A stretch of 64,000 nucleotides of DNA from Gordonia hongkongensis (GCF_023078355.1 NZ_CP095552.1:3844001-3908000); one strand, 5' to 3'; shown: positions 55,961-64,000, numbered from the stretch's first letter. Notes: a model not told the origin generated them from the sequence alone. A program made the numbers and translations.

Positions 55961-57012
55961 CGGCGTTCACCCGGGTTGCCGAGCATCAGCGTCTCCGATA
56001 GGTAGCGCGGATCGACGTCGGGCATTCCGTGCCCGTCTGGCGCCGAGACATAATGCGCAGCAGGACGATCCGACGTGGCCAGCTCGGCCCAGGTCGTCTG
56101 TTCCGTGGATTCGGTCGCCACCGAGGGCGGAGGGTCGGACGAGTCCAGTTCGGCGGCGTCGGCGCCGACGGTGCGGACGACCGAACCGCGGTCCGCCGTG
56201 GCGACACCCGGGGCCACCGGCGGCGGTACGCCGGGGCCGGTCACGGGGGCCGACGCCCCCGGAGCGCCGCCGGACGTCGTGGCGGCGACCTGCGATGGTC
56301 CGCTCGCGACGATCGTCGGTGCGTACTTCAGCTTCTCGGGCGGCGGCAGGAACACTCCCCCGATGCCCGCGGGCATCGCCGCACCCAGAGGCGCGGCCGG
56401 CGCCGGGGTCGGAGGTGGCGCGGCCGCGCGGGCCGCCGCCGCCCGCTCGGCGGCGAGCGCGTCACCGGACACGAGCCCCGGTGCGGGTTTCGCCGATTCC
56501 CACGGCGCGGCAACAGGTTCGGTGGCATTCTCGTACGTCTGCATCACACGGGCAGCCCGCATTCGCTGGTGCGCGACCGCACGCTCGGCCTGGGCGGCCG
56601 CACCGGCGATGATCGGTGCGACCGCGGTGGCGGTGGTTGCGATCTCGTGCAGTTTCTCGACGACGTCGACCTCGGCGAGGTCGGGCATGTTCAACCGCGC
56701 GACCGTGATCGCCGCGGCCTGGGCTTCGGCGCGTGTGGCATTCTCGGCCGCCTCGGTCGCGACTTCGGCGAACCACGGGGCCAGCCGGGTCAGCTTCTCG
56801 AAAGCCGCACTGGTGTGGGCGGACTGCCAATGCGCCCCCAGGCGTGCCAGCACGGCGGCGTATTCGACACCGGCTTCCCCGACCTCCGCGGCAAGAGCGG
56901 CCCAGGCCAGGCCCGCTTCCGCCAGCGGCGCGGGCCCGGGACCGGCGCCGAGGTCGGCGGCGAGCTGTTCGGTCGGACGGGTGTCCCAGTTGACTCCGGT
57001 GAAGCCGATCAC
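55957..57012 (-). CDS. PPE-domain ESX substrate
   Basis: 351 residues. Residues 1-170 are helical and follow the PPE pattern: MIGFTGVNWDTRPTEQLAADL in place of the classical Pro-Pro-Glu start, LAWAALAAEVGEAGVEYAAVLARL, and WQSAHTSAAFEKL (W-x-S turn). Residues 171-300 are Pro/Ala/Gly-rich; the C-terminus is acidic. EspG follows with overlap, and a PE/EspC-type gene precedes it by 78 bp, giving a likely PE-PPE-EspG set. Confidence 0.82.
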   Translation of the reverse strand: MIGFTGVNWDTRPTEQLAADLGAGPGPAPLAEAGLAWAALAAEVGEAGVEYAAVLARLGAHWQSAHTSAAFEKLTRLAPWFAEVATEAAENATRAEAQAAAITVARLNMPDLAEVDVVEKLHEIATTATAVAPIIAGAAAQAERAVAHQRMRAARVMQTYENATEPVAAPWESAKPAPGLVSGDALAAERAAAARAAAPPPTPAPAAPLGAAMPAGIGGVFLPPPEKLKYAPTIVASGPSQVAATTSGGAPGASAPVTGPGVPPPVAPGVATADRGSVVRTVGADAAELDSSDPPPSVATESTEQTTWAELATSDRPAAHYVSAPDGHGMPDVDPRYLSETLMLGNPGERR

Positions 57013-57089
57013 GAGCGCCTCCCTTCGATGCCGGCGGGTTGTGGATGTGCGAGCGGAATGATGTTGCTATGCAGGGGGTTCGCGCTCTC

Positions 57090-57401
57090 CTACAACGCCA
57101 CGCGGAAGGCGTCCGACGCCTCGGCATCACCCTCGATGAAGCCGGCGGCCTGCGCGCGGAGTACGGCGGCGATCTTCCGCATCTCCAGAACTCCCGTCGC
57201 CGTGTCCGTTTCGAACTTCTCGGCTACCGTCGTGAAACTCTCGGCAGCTGCGGTCGAGACCTCATCGCGACCCTGCGCGGCCACGGGCAACGCCCGACCG
57301 GCGGCGGTGAGCGCGTGTTCCAGGCGGTCGGCGATCCGGTCGAGGTCGCTTGCCGCCGAGATCAGTTCGGCGGGTTCGACGCGGAGTTGCGAGTTGCTCA
57401 T
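57090..57401 (-). CDS. EspC/PE-like ESX protein
   Basis: 103 residues, two-helix protein without WXG: LRVEPAELISAASDLDRIADRLEHAL, then VSTAAAESFTTVAEKFETDTATG. The first part matches the EspC/T7SS-target family and resembles PE domains. It starts 4 bp inside the end of the upstream gene (ATGA overlap) and precedes the PPE-domain gene, so it is the likely heterodimer partner of that PPE protein. Confidence 0.75.
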   Translation of the reverse strand: MSNSQLRVEPAELISAASDLDRIADRLEHALTAAGRALPVAAQGRDEVSTAAAESFTTVAEKFETDTATGVLEMRKIAAVLRAQAAGFIEGDAEASDAFRVAL

Positions 57402-58741
57402 ACTTCCTCGTTTCGTTTCGGACCGGGCACGCCCAGTCGCAGTTCGATGTCCGGGCTGGGATCGGCTTCGGCGGCTTCCTCATGACCGATGACGGCTGGA
57501 GCGACCTCAGGCGACTCACCGACCACGCGACGGCCGTTGTCCTCGGTGACGAGATAGTCGGGTACCGAATGCTGGTCGTCCGCGGCGCCCGCGCCGCGCG
57601 CACCGGCGGCACCCATCGGGGCACCGCCCATCGGTGCGCCACCCATCGGCATAGCGGCGGGCGCCGTCACGGGCCTGGCGGTCGTCGATGCACCGAGGGC
57701 GGGTTCGCCGAGGTTGAAGTTCGTCGGGACGGTCGGTCGAGAAGCGCCCAGCGGCGTCGCTATTCCGCCCACGCCTCCGATGCCACCGCCACCGCCGCCT
57801 CCCCCGCCACCACCACCGCCGCCCGCGCCCTTCGACTTCGGCGACAGCGCAGCCGGGACGACGGCAGGTGAACCGTGTTCGACGTTCAGCATCTTGCTGA
57901 TCGGTTGCATCAGCGAGGTGGGCAGTTCGGTGGCCGTCGACATCGCCGGCGACACGACGTCGAGGATCGAGCTGGCCAGCGTGAACGGCGATTGTCCCGC
58001 GCCCGCGGTGGGTGCACCGGTGACGGCGACCGGGGCACCGTTTACGGCCATAGCCGTCGTCGGGCCGAGTAGTTCGGCCCGGGTCACCGCGACCGCGGCG
58101 GTCGCCTGCGACAGTCCGACGGAGGCGAACCCGGCCGCAGCTGCGAAGCCTGCGCCGACCGCCGGTGTCATCATCATCGGTACCGCGAAGCCGGTGATCT
58201 TCGCGACCGTCGCCGCGATGATCCCCTGCACCACTGCCAAGCCCTTTGCCACGATCGCGGCCGCCGTCTTGGTATCCAACGAGATCCCCGACCCCTGCGT
58301 GGCCAGAGCCGAACTGTTCGCCCCCGCCTCGGCGGTCTTGGCGCCGGCGCTCACCGCGCCCTGCCCTGCCCACAGCTGGTCGGCGAGTTTGAGTGCGCTC
58401 TGCCCCATCGTCATCGACGTCTCGAGCACCTTGGTGAGGCTCTCGAAGATGACGGTCGGGTCGAATCCGCCACCCGAGAGATCACCGGTGCCGAAACCAC
58501 CCAGCAGATCGGTCATCGGTTTGATGAACATGTCCAGGTTCGGTGGCTGCAGCGGTGGCAGTCCCGGCATCGGCGGCAACGGGGGCAGCACCGGCAGCGG
58601 AGGCAGACCCAGTCCGCCCAGGACGTCGGCGACCGTGCGGTCGAGGATCGGGCCGAGCGGGGTCGCCTCGATCATCTCCTGCACCGTCATGTGATTCAGG
58701 GCAGGCACATCCGGGATGCCCGGTAGCGGTGGAACCGTCAC
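57398..58741 (-). CDS. Large Gly/Ala-rich ESX substrate (EspA/EspE-like)
   Basis: 447 residues. A Pro-rich N-terminus (LPPLPVLPPLPPMPGLPPLQP, about 46-66 in part) is followed by a helical ESX-substrate core with LWAGQGAVSAG (WxG turn, W124-G126), long Ala-rich helices (150-235), then a poly-Gly tract of 14 (307-320). The C-terminus has PDYLVTEDNGR, a YxxxE secretion-type motif. Size and order beside a 102-residue EspC/F-like gene match the EspA-EspC or EspE-EspF pairs of mycobacterial ESX-1, though similarity is structural rather than strong. Confidence 0.7.
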   Translation of the reverse strand: MTVPPLPGIPDVPALNHMTVQEMIEATPLGPILDRTVADVLGGLGLPPLPVLPPLPPMPGLPPLQPPNLDMFIKPMTDLLGGFGTGDLSGGGFDPTVIFESLTKVLETSMTMGQSALKLADQLWAGQGAVSAGAKTAEAGANSSALATQGSGISLDTKTAAAIVAKGLAVVQGIIAATVAKITGFAVPMMMTPAVGAGFAAAAGFASVGLSQATAAVAVTRAELLGPTTAMAVNGAPVAVTGAPTAGAGQSPFTLASSILDVVSPAMSTATELPTSLMQPISKMLNVEHGSPAVVPAALSPKSKGAGGGGGGGGGGGGGGIGGVGGIATPLGASRPTVPTNFNLGEPALGASTTARPVTAPAAMPMGGAPMGGAPMGAAGARGAGAADDQHSVPDYLVTEDNGRRVVGESPEVAPAVIGHEEAAEADPSPDIELRLGVPGPKRNEEV

Positions 58742-59046
58742 AGCACCGAACGGATGGCTGCGGCGCTGGCGGCGTCGGTGCCCTCGAACTCGGCGAGACC
58801 CGCCGCAGTCGATGCCGCGGTGGCGGCATGCACGGCCGCGAGTTGCCCCACGGACATGAGGTGACTGGCCTGCGCAGCGATGAAGGCGGCGAGGAACTCC
58901 TGCCCGATGAGCCCGAAGACGGGGACCATCGCCGCTGTGTTGGCCGCGGCGTCGATCGACCCGGCGGTGCCGACGGCGGTCGCCATCGCGGCGTTCGTGG
59001 CGGCGAAGCCCTCGAGGACCTCCGGCGTCACCTTGACGTTCGTCAT
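58738..59046 (-). CDS. EspC/EspF-like ESX protein
   Basis: 102 residues: VTPEVLEGFAATNAAMATAVG, then PVFGLIGQEFLAAFIAAQASHLM, and a third Ala-rich helix. This is the type VII secretion-target (EspC) pattern of about 100 residues. It overlaps the next gene by 4 bp (ATGA) and probably forms a complex with the large EspA/EspE-like protein. No YxxxD/E is present. Confidence 0.72.
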   Translation of the reverse strand: MTNVKVTPEVLEGFAATNAAMATAVGTAGSIDAAANTAAMVPVFGLIGQEFLAAFIAAQASHLMSVGQLAAVHAATAASTAAGLAEFEGTDAASAAAIRSVL

Positions 59047-59104
59047 TCTCGAACCCCCTCGTGGGTGTCAGTCTGATGGATCGGTGTCATGTCGGCCGGG
59101 TCCG

Positions 59105-59428
59105 TCATTCGGCCGGACGAGCGGCCAGCATGTCGCCGAACGACTCGTTGAACTCCTCGGTCACCGCGGCGATCCGGGCGTAGACCTTCTGTGCGGCCAG
59201 CGCGGCGGTCGTCACGACCTGGTCGGCCAGCCGGCTCGCACCGAGTTCGTTGGCGCCGTAGGCGAATTCGAGGTCGATGAGCGCGCCCTTGCCGTCCACC
59301 TCGGCGGTGACCAGCCCGTCGGACGACGTCTCCCGGACCGAGATCGCGCGTAGCTTCTCCTGAAACCCGTGCAGGCCGTCGAGCTGCCGTTGCGCGCGCG
59401 CCTCGAGTTCGTCCATTCCCCAGGTCAT
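59105..59428 (-). CDS. YbaB/EbfC-fold ESX-associated protein (EspL-like)
   Basis: 107 residues from ATG 59428 (ATGA overlap with the gene before). A YbaB-type fold: MDELEARAQRQLDGLHGFQEKL helix, then SDGLVTAEVDGKGALIDLEF (beta hairpin), then a C-terminal helix VTTAALAAQKVYARIAAVTEEF. EspL of ESX-1 (Rv3880c) has the same fold and size, so an ESX accessory role is likely here rather than a nucleoid role. Confidence 0.75.
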   Translation of the reverse strand: MTWGMDELEARAQRQLDGLHGFQEKLRAISVRETSSDGLVTAEVDGKGALIDLEFAYGANELGASRLADQVVTTAALAAQKVYARIAAVTEEFNESFGDMLAARPAE

Positions 59429-59805
59429 CGCTGCAACCACGACGCGGGCGCGTCGGCTTCCTCGTCGTCGCGCCACTCGGCTCGTGCGAGATCGTCCGGG
59501 CGGGGCAACTGCATCTCCTGCACGAGGTCCCGGTCGATGCCGGCGGCGAGCAGGTTCTCGCGGAGCCGGATACCGGCGGACATCGCCGCCTGCTGACAGA
59601 GTCGGAGGATGTCCCCGGCGAGCAGAACCGGATCCTTGTCGAGTTCGGACGCCTCGATACGAACTGCCACCGGAAGACCTTGCGCGGTGGTCCGGACGCC
59701 GAGCCCGCCCGACCGTGACCGCGCGGTCACGAACTCGTGCAACACCGCCCACGGGTCGTCGGGATCACCGTCGACGAGATCCCGAGGATCGTCGGAGTAG
59801 GTCAT
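59425..59805 (-). CDS. EspH/EspD-like ESX accessory protein
   Basis: 126 residues from ATG 59805, first gene of the operon. The core (GLGVRTTAQGLPVAVRIEAS, then DILRLCQQAAMSAGIRLRENLLAAGI) also shows a YbaB-like beta-hairpin and helix and resembles EspH/EspD, which support secretion of EspA/EspE-type substrates. The C-terminus is acidic (DDEEADAPASWLQR). Assignment rests on fold-level pattern only. Confidence 0.6.
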   Translation of the reverse strand: MTYSDDPRDLVDGDPDDPWAVLHEFVTARSRSGGLGVRTTAQGLPVAVRIEASELDKDPVLLAGDILRLCQQAAMSAGIRLRENLLAAGIDRDLVQEMQLPRPDDLARAEWRDDEEADAPASWLQR

Positions 59806-59856
59806 GGAAAGCTGCACCCCCTTCACGCCGAATATGACGCAGCCGGGGCCCCTTCC

Positions 59857-60000
59857 GGTTCCATCGAATTTTCGTTCGACGGAACCAGACCTCCCACATA
59901 CGGATCCGTGAAGAACCGCGCACCCCGCTGCGCACATGTGTTGAGTGTCTGCATAGTGCCATACTCGGTTCGGCCTCACCACACCAGAGATGCACTATGC
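59857..60000. promoter_or_regulatory. Dyads in the divergent ESX promoter region
   Basis: The 373-bp gap 59806-60178 between the ESX operon and the EspI-like gene holds two symmetrical elements. One is a 30-nt hairpin, GGTTCC-A-TCGAA with TTCGA-C-GGAACC (59857-59886), one mismatch, 6-nt loop. The other is a 9-bp inverted repeat GCATAGTGC (59951-59959) and GCACTATGC (59992-60000), 32 bp apart. Spacing suits one regulator controlling both directions, with the hairpin perhaps acting in the operon's 5' leader. Confidence 0.6.
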
Positions 60001-60178
60001 CGAACGCGTGTCCTCGAGACGGCTCTGTGGACGTCGTCCGGACCAGGTCGAGGACCTTGGGTAGACTGCCGCAGGACGCAGCCGGGGTCGATCGACAAAA
60101 CGGGGTGGATCGCTGCACGCCTCGCCGAACTCGCCGCAACGCGATCGGCGCCCGGCCGCTTGACCAGAGGATTCCCCG

Positions 60179-61825
60179 ATGACGTACGAGAACCCGACGA
60201 GACCGGACGGAACCGGGCCCGGCACCCCTGATGCCGACGCCCCGGCGCCGCCGCCCTGGCTGCAGTTCGCCCCGCCGACCGCCGCTCCACAACAGCCGCC
60301 GGCAGCAGCGCCCGCGCCGCCCGCACCCCGGGGACCGTCCGCACGTCCGGACAGCGGATCACCGGCCCGCGAGACGATGCCCCCGCGGCCGGACTTCGAA
60401 AGCCGGTCGGCGCCACCGCCCGACCATCCCGCCGCCGTCCGTCCGCCCGCCGACCACGCCGGCGCCGCCGACCACCCCGGGGCCGCGCCCGCCGATCCGC
60501 ATCCTCACGGCGGGCCCGTTCCGCCGGAGCCGCGTCCCGAGATCTCACCGACTGAGAACCCGGTCGCTCCCCCGTGGTCGCCGCAGGCCCCTCCCGTCCC
60601 AGGGCCGGACCACTTCGGACCCGACAACCTCGGACCCGGGCACGTCACCGGCCCGGCACCGTCATCCGGAATGCCGCCGCACCCCGCCGCGTCGCAGATC
60701 GTGCCGCCCGCCCCGCCGGCTCCCCAGTCCGCTCCCGCGTGGTCCGCCCAGCCGGGGATGCCACCGACTCCGGTCGCCGGCCATCAACCTCCGCCGTACG
60801 CGGGTCCCGCTCCGATGGGCCCCGGTCCCGCGCCCGCCTTTCCCGGGCAGCCGATGCAGCACGGATACGGGCCGCCGTCGGGAGGCCCTTCGCTCGACGA
60901 GGTGGCACTCATCCGGAAGGCCCGTCGCGCGCCGAGTCGCGGCTGGCGTCGTGCGGTGCACACGCTGTCTGCCGGTGCGATCAATCCCGGTGAGTCGCAG
61001 GGCGACATCGAATATCAGCAGCTGCTCGAACGGGTGAACCGGCCGGTCCGGGGCGACTATCGGATCGCCGTGCTGTCGCTGAAGGGCGGAGTCGGCAAGA
61101 CGACGACCACCGTCGGCCTCGGCTCGACGTTCGCCTCCCTGCGGGGCGACCGCGTCATCGCCGTCGACGCCAATCCCGACCTCGGTACGCTCGCACAGCG
61201 CATTCCGCAGCAGACCCGGTCGACCGTCCGCGACCTGCTCGCCGATGAGAACGTCTACCGCTACTCAGACGTCCGGGCCCACACGTCGCAGGCGCCGAGT
61301 CGCCTCGAAGTCCTTGCCTCCGAACGAGATCCGGCGATGGCCGAGGCGTTCAACGAGGAGGAGTACCGCGGCGTCATCACCGTGCTGCAGCGCTTCTACA
61401 ACATCATCATCACCGACTGCGGCACCGGTCTGAGCCACTCGGCGATGAACGGGGTCCTCGACCTCGCGAACACGATCATCCTCGTCAGTTCCCCGGCTCT
61501 CGACGGCGCCCGCAGCGCCGGCGCGACCCTGGACTGGCTGGAGGCGCACGGTTTCGGGCACCTCGTCTCGCGCGCCGTGGTCGTCCTGAGTTCGTCGCGA
61601 CCCGGGTCGTCGACCATCGACACCGACCAGCTGGGTCAACACTTCCTCACGCGGTGCCGCGCCGTGCACAAGATCCCGTTCGACGACCACCTCGCCGAAG
61701 GCGCGGACGTCGACCTCGAACTGATGTCGAAGCCGACGAAGCGATCGTTCGTCGAACTCGCGGCGACCATCGCCGACGATTTCTCGGGTGGCCCCGGACA
61801 ACGGGAGGAGCCGTTCCTCCGCTGA
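60179..61825 (+). CDS. EspI-like MinD/ParA ATPase with long Pro-rich N-terminus
   Basis: 548 residues. The first about 235 residues are Pro/Ala-rich and disordered; about 240-295 include LIRKARRAPSRGWRRAVHTL, a conserved link. The ATPase domain follows: IAVLSLKGGVGKTTTTVGLG (deviant Walker A, K302/K307), VIAVDANPDLGTLAQR, and NIIITDCGTGLSHSAMNGVL (Walker B). This layout is that of EspI (Rv3876) of ESX-1, which tunes secretion according to ATP level, and of related ATPases in ESX loci. It is divergent from the ESX operon and shares its promoter region. Confidence 0.87.
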   Translation: MTYENPTRPDGTGPGTPDADAPAPPPWLQFAPPTAAPQQPPAAAPAPPAPRGPSARPDSGSPARETMPPRPDFESRSAPPPDHPAAVRPPADHAGAADHPGAAPADPHPHGGPVPPEPRPEISPTENPVAPPWSPQAPPVPGPDHFGPDNLGPGHVTGPAPSSGMPPHPAASQIVPPAPPAPQSAPAWSAQPGMPPTPVAGHQPPPYAGPAPMGPGPAPAFPGQPMQHGYGPPSGGPSLDEVALIRKARRAPSRGWRRAVHTLSAGAINPGESQGDIEYQQLLERVNRPVRGDYRIAVLSLKGGVGKTTTTVGLGSTFASLRGDRVIAVDANPDLGTLAQRIPQQTRSTVRDLLADENVYRYSDVRAHTSQAPSRLEVLASERDPAMAEAFNEEEYRGVITVLQRFYNIIITDCGTGLSHSAMNGVLDLANTIILVSSPALDGARSAGATLDWLEAHGFGHLVSRAVVVLSSSRPGSSTIDTDQLGQHFLTRCRAVHKIPFDDHLAEGADVDLELMSKPTKRSFVELAATIADDFSGGPGQREEPFLR

Positions 61826-61894
61826 CCGACCCCTGATTCCGGGCGGCGGAAGGGACCTGGTGAGACGCGGGGCAGACCCTTCGTGACGCGCCCT

Positions 61895-62120
61895 CCGCAA
61901 GCTCCGGGCGCTCCTCAGGGAGCGGCGGTTGGTCGCGCCTTTCCGCAAGCTCCGGGCGCTCCTCCGGGAGCGGCGGTTGGTCGCGCCTTTCCGCAAGCTC
62001 CGGGCGCTCCTCAGGGAGCGGCGGTTGGTCACGCCCTCCGCAAGCTCCGGGCGCTCCTCAGGGACCGGGGGTTGGTCACGCCCTCCGCAAGCTCCGTGCG
62101 CTCCTCAGGGACCGGCGGTT
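61895..62120. repeat. Five tandem copies of a 47/48-bp GC-rich element
   Basis: Copies start at 61895, 61943, 61991, 62038 and 62085 (periods 48, 48, 47, 47). Each contains CCGCAAGCTCCGGGCGCTCC, then AGGGAGCGGCGGTTGGTC or a close variant, and a GCTCC/GGAGC inverted repeat. The array fills the gap between the EspI-like gene and the convergent DedA gene and is likely variable in copy number. In one frame it reads as a 16-residue repeat, but there is no sign of translation. Bases 61826-61894 hold nothing else. Confidence 0.9.
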
Positions 62121-62124
62121 CGCC

Positions 62125-62751
62125 TCAGGGCGTCTCGGCGCGCCGATCGCGCCGCGCGATCCGCCAGCGCCGACCGAAGTGGATGAATGTCGGTATGACG
62201 ATCGTGCACACGGAGGCGATGATGAAGATCTCGATGTTGTCGCGGATGACCGGGATGTTGCCGAGGAAGTAGCCGAGCAGGATGATCCCGGCCGCCCAGG
62301 TGAAACTGCCGAGCACGCTGAAGAGGGTGAACGTCCGATGTGGCATGCCGCTGAAGCCGGCGACCAGCGGGGTCAGGGTGCGGACGATCCCGATGAACCG
62401 GCCGAAGAACACGGTGAGCGGCCCGAAGCGGTCGAAGTAGTGGTTCGTCCTGGCCAGATACTCGGGTCCGATGGTGCGCATCAGTTTGCCCTCGACCACC
62501 CCGCGCCCCACACGGCGGCCGATGAAGTAGCCGCACTGGTCGCCGATGATCGCCGCCAGCGGCACAGCCAGGCACAACAGCCACAGCGGTGCGAAGGGAT
62601 CGGGTTGCGCGGCGAACACGCCGGCGGTGAAGAGCACCGAGTCGCCGGGAAAGATGAACCCGACCAGGATGCCGGTCTCCACGAAGATCAGCACGCAGAG
62701 TCCGATGAGGCCACCGGTGGCCACGAAGGACTCGATGTCGAAGGGGTTCAT
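62125..62751 (-). CDS. DedA/SNARE-associated family membrane protein
   Basis: 208 residues from ATG 62751. Family motifs: FVETGILVGFIFPGDSVLFTAGVF (helix with GxxxPGD), then GDQCGYFIGRRVGRGV, and FGRFIGIVRTLTPLVAGFSGMPHRTF (FxRxxPxxR-like helical hairpin). DedA proteins are polytopic membrane proteins now tied to lipid-carrier (undecaprenyl phosphate) flipping and membrane homeostasis. TAGTGT at 62760-62765 fits a leaderless promoter. The C-terminus is short and Arg-rich. Confidence 0.9.
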   Translation of the reverse strand: MNPFDIESFVATGGLIGLCVLIFVETGILVGFIFPGDSVLFTAGVFAAQPDPFAPLWLLCLAVPLAAIIGDQCGYFIGRRVGRGVVEGKLMRTIGPEYLARTNHYFDRFGPLTVFFGRFIGIVRTLTPLVAGFSGMPHRTFTLFSVLGSFTWAAGIILLGYFLGNIPVIRDNIEIFIIASVCTIVIPTFIHFGRRWRIARRDRRAETP

Positions 62752-62992
62752 CGAATCCAACACTAGTGGCGCAGCGACCCGCCGGGGCCCGGTGACCGTC
62801 GCGACGTGGCAAAGCGTCGGCAACCATTCAGATCCCGGCAACCCAGGTCGCAGCCGGCACCCGGCACCCGCCGCGCACGACGACCGGTGATGCGGTTTAC
62901 TCGACGCCTAGCGGGACAACGCCCATTGCCATCCACCGCTCCGTCGCGAGGACGCGACCGACACCGCCCGAGCGACACCGAGGGGAGAGACA

Positions 62993-64000
62993 GTGCCCAC
63001 CAAGCACCGGGATCCGTCCCCGACCACGACGTCCGGTCCGACGCTGCGTCCGGTCTCCGACACCGACGTCCGCATCGAGTACCACACCATCCACGGCTAC
63101 CGGCGCGCCTACCGGATCGCCGGCAGCGGTCCGGCGCTGCTGCTCATCCACGGCATCGGTGACAACTCGTCGACGTGGGACGAGGTCATCCCGATCCTCG
63201 CGCAGCACTACACCGTCATCGCACCCGACCTGCTCGGCCACGGGGAATCGGACAAGCCACGCGCCGACTACTCGGTGCCGGCCTTCGCCAACGGCATGCG
63301 CGACCTCCTCGTCGTCCTGGGGATCAGCAAGGTGACGGTCGTCGGCCACTCCCTGGGCGGCGGCGTCGCAATGCAGTTCTGCTATCAGTTCCCGCGCTTC
63401 GTCGAGCGCCTGGTGCTGGTCGCGGCCGGCGGGGTCACCCGCGACGTCAACCCCGCCCTGCGGTTGTTCTCGCTGCCCGTCGTCCCGCAGGTGCTGTCGG
63501 TACTCCGCGTCCCCGGCGTGATCCCTGGTCTCACGACGCTCGCGAAAGCGATCGTCGCCGCGCCGATGCCGCCCCTGTTCCCGTCCTCGGCCACGCCCGA
63601 ACATCTACTGGCCGACCACGAGGACCTCATGCGGGTCCTCGGTGGGCTTGCCGACCCCACCGCGTCGGCCGCCTTCCTCCGTACTCTGCGCGCCGTCGTC
63701 GACTGGCGCGGCCAGTCCGTCACGATGCTCGACCGCTGCTACCTCACCGAGCGCCTGCCGGTCCTGCTCGTGTGGGGCGACCGGGACATCGTGATCCCCC
63801 ATCACCACGGCGAACTGGCGCACTCGGCGATCCCACACTCGGAGTTCGAGACCTTCTCCGGCTCAGGACATTTCCCGTTCCACGACGACCCCGAACGGTT
63901 CTGCCGGATCGTCATCGACTTCATCGCGCGCCACGCGCCGGTGGAATTCGATCCGCTCAACTGGCGGCATCTGATGTCCGAGGGCGCCCATCCGGAGCAG
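62993..64000 (+). CDS. Alpha/beta hydrolase, C-terminus beyond window
   Basis: 336 codons are present from GTG 62993 (GGGGAGA upstream); the frame is still open at the right edge. The alpha/beta-hydrolase core includes LLLIHGIGDNSSTWDEV (oxyanion loop), VVGHSLGGGVAMQF (nucleophile S120), LLVWGDRDIVIP (acid D263 or D265) and FSGSGHFPFHDDP (H293). The catalytic triad is therefore complete. Relatives include lipases/esterases and meta-cleavage hydrolases of actinobacteria; substrate unknown. Confidence 0.88.
   Translation, partial: MPTKHRDPSPTTTSGPTLRPVSDTDVRIEYHTIHGYRRAYRIAGSGPALLLIHGIGDNSSTWDEVIPILAQHYTVIAPDLLGHGESDKPRADYSVPAFANGMRDLLVVLGISKVTVVGHSLGGGVAMQFCYQFPRFVERLVLVAAGGVTRDVNPALRLFSLPVVPQVLSVLRVPGVIPGLTTLAKAIVAAPMPPLFPSSATPEHLLADHEDLMRVLGGLADPTASAAFLRTLRAVVDWRGQSVTMLDRCYLTERLPVLLVWGDRDIVIPHHHGELAHSAIPHSEFETFSGSGHFPFHDDPERFCRIVIDFIARHAPVEFDPLNWRHLMSEGAHPEQ

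Noticed and set aside
61883..62272. Repeat-encoded protein (16-residue units) in the tandem array
   Set aside because: The unit length changes between 48 and 47 bp, so the frame is not preserved through the array; no start signal.

Overview
The window comes from a high-GC mycolic-acid actinobacterium (order Mycobacteriales), most likely Gordonia or a close relative. The evidence is MtrA-MtrB-LpqB, a 19-kDa-type lipoprotein antigen, ESX proteins (EspG, a PPE domain, paired WXG100 proteins, an EspI-type ATPase), a WS/DGAT acyltransferase, an Rv3235-family protein and a DUF222/HNH repeat-family gene. No rRNA, tRNA, CRISPR array, prophage or intact insertion sequence was seen.

Layout. 1-8.4 kb: redox genes, a GlsB-type stress membrane protein, a lipoprotein, an orphan ParA ATPase, a secreted Pro-rich protein and an overlapping three-gene membrane operon. 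8.4-16.4 kb: Nudix hydrolase, aminotransferase (frameshifted), serine hydrolase, DUF222/HNH gene, repeat-rich gaps, and an FAD oxidase followed by a LuxR-type regulator. 16.6-28.7 kb: acyl-CoA dehydrogenase plus SDR, paired bacterial PH-domain proteins, a decayed chromate locus (chrA frameshifted, chrB only a remnant), a Tat-exported FAD enzyme with a TetR regulator, a second Nudix protein, a nucleobase permease with an extra C-terminal repeat domain, and a cupin. 28.9-54.2 kb: a conserved housekeeping block whose order matches the Mycobacterium tuberculosis Rv3227-Rv3248c region as I remember it: aroA, rsgA, DesA3-type desaturases (two copies here), their flavin/2Fe-2S reductase, a DUF6912-type gene, WS/DGAT, Rv3235 family, secA1, hpf, comF-like, lpqB, mtrB, mtrA, tmk, sahH, followed by the methionine/alanine importer metPS. 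comF-like and tmk lie on the opposite strand from their neighbours. 54.3-61.8 kb: an ESX (type VII secretion) accessory and substrate island without any membrane-core (Ecc) gene. 61.9-64 kb: a tandem GC-rich repeat array, a DedA protein and the start of an alpha/beta hydrolase.

How genes work together. The desaturase at 33.2-34.6 kb and the reductase at 36.0-37.1 kb share one 20-bp palindrome (AACYTACG-N4-CGTAGGTT) in their promoters, so they look like one co-regulated fatty-acid desaturation system. mtrA, mtrB and lpqB overlap by 4 bp each and form one operon. The ESX island is a mostly overlapping minus-strand operon with a divergent EspI-like ATPase; the gap between them holds two strong dyads.

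Data quality. Several conserved genes carry single frameshifts (aminotransferase, chrA, one desaturase, mtrB twice, and the gene at 49.9 kb). Nearly all can be repaired by adding one G or C, several of them in or beside a G/C run. This pattern suggests indel errors in the assembly at least as much as true pseudogenes.
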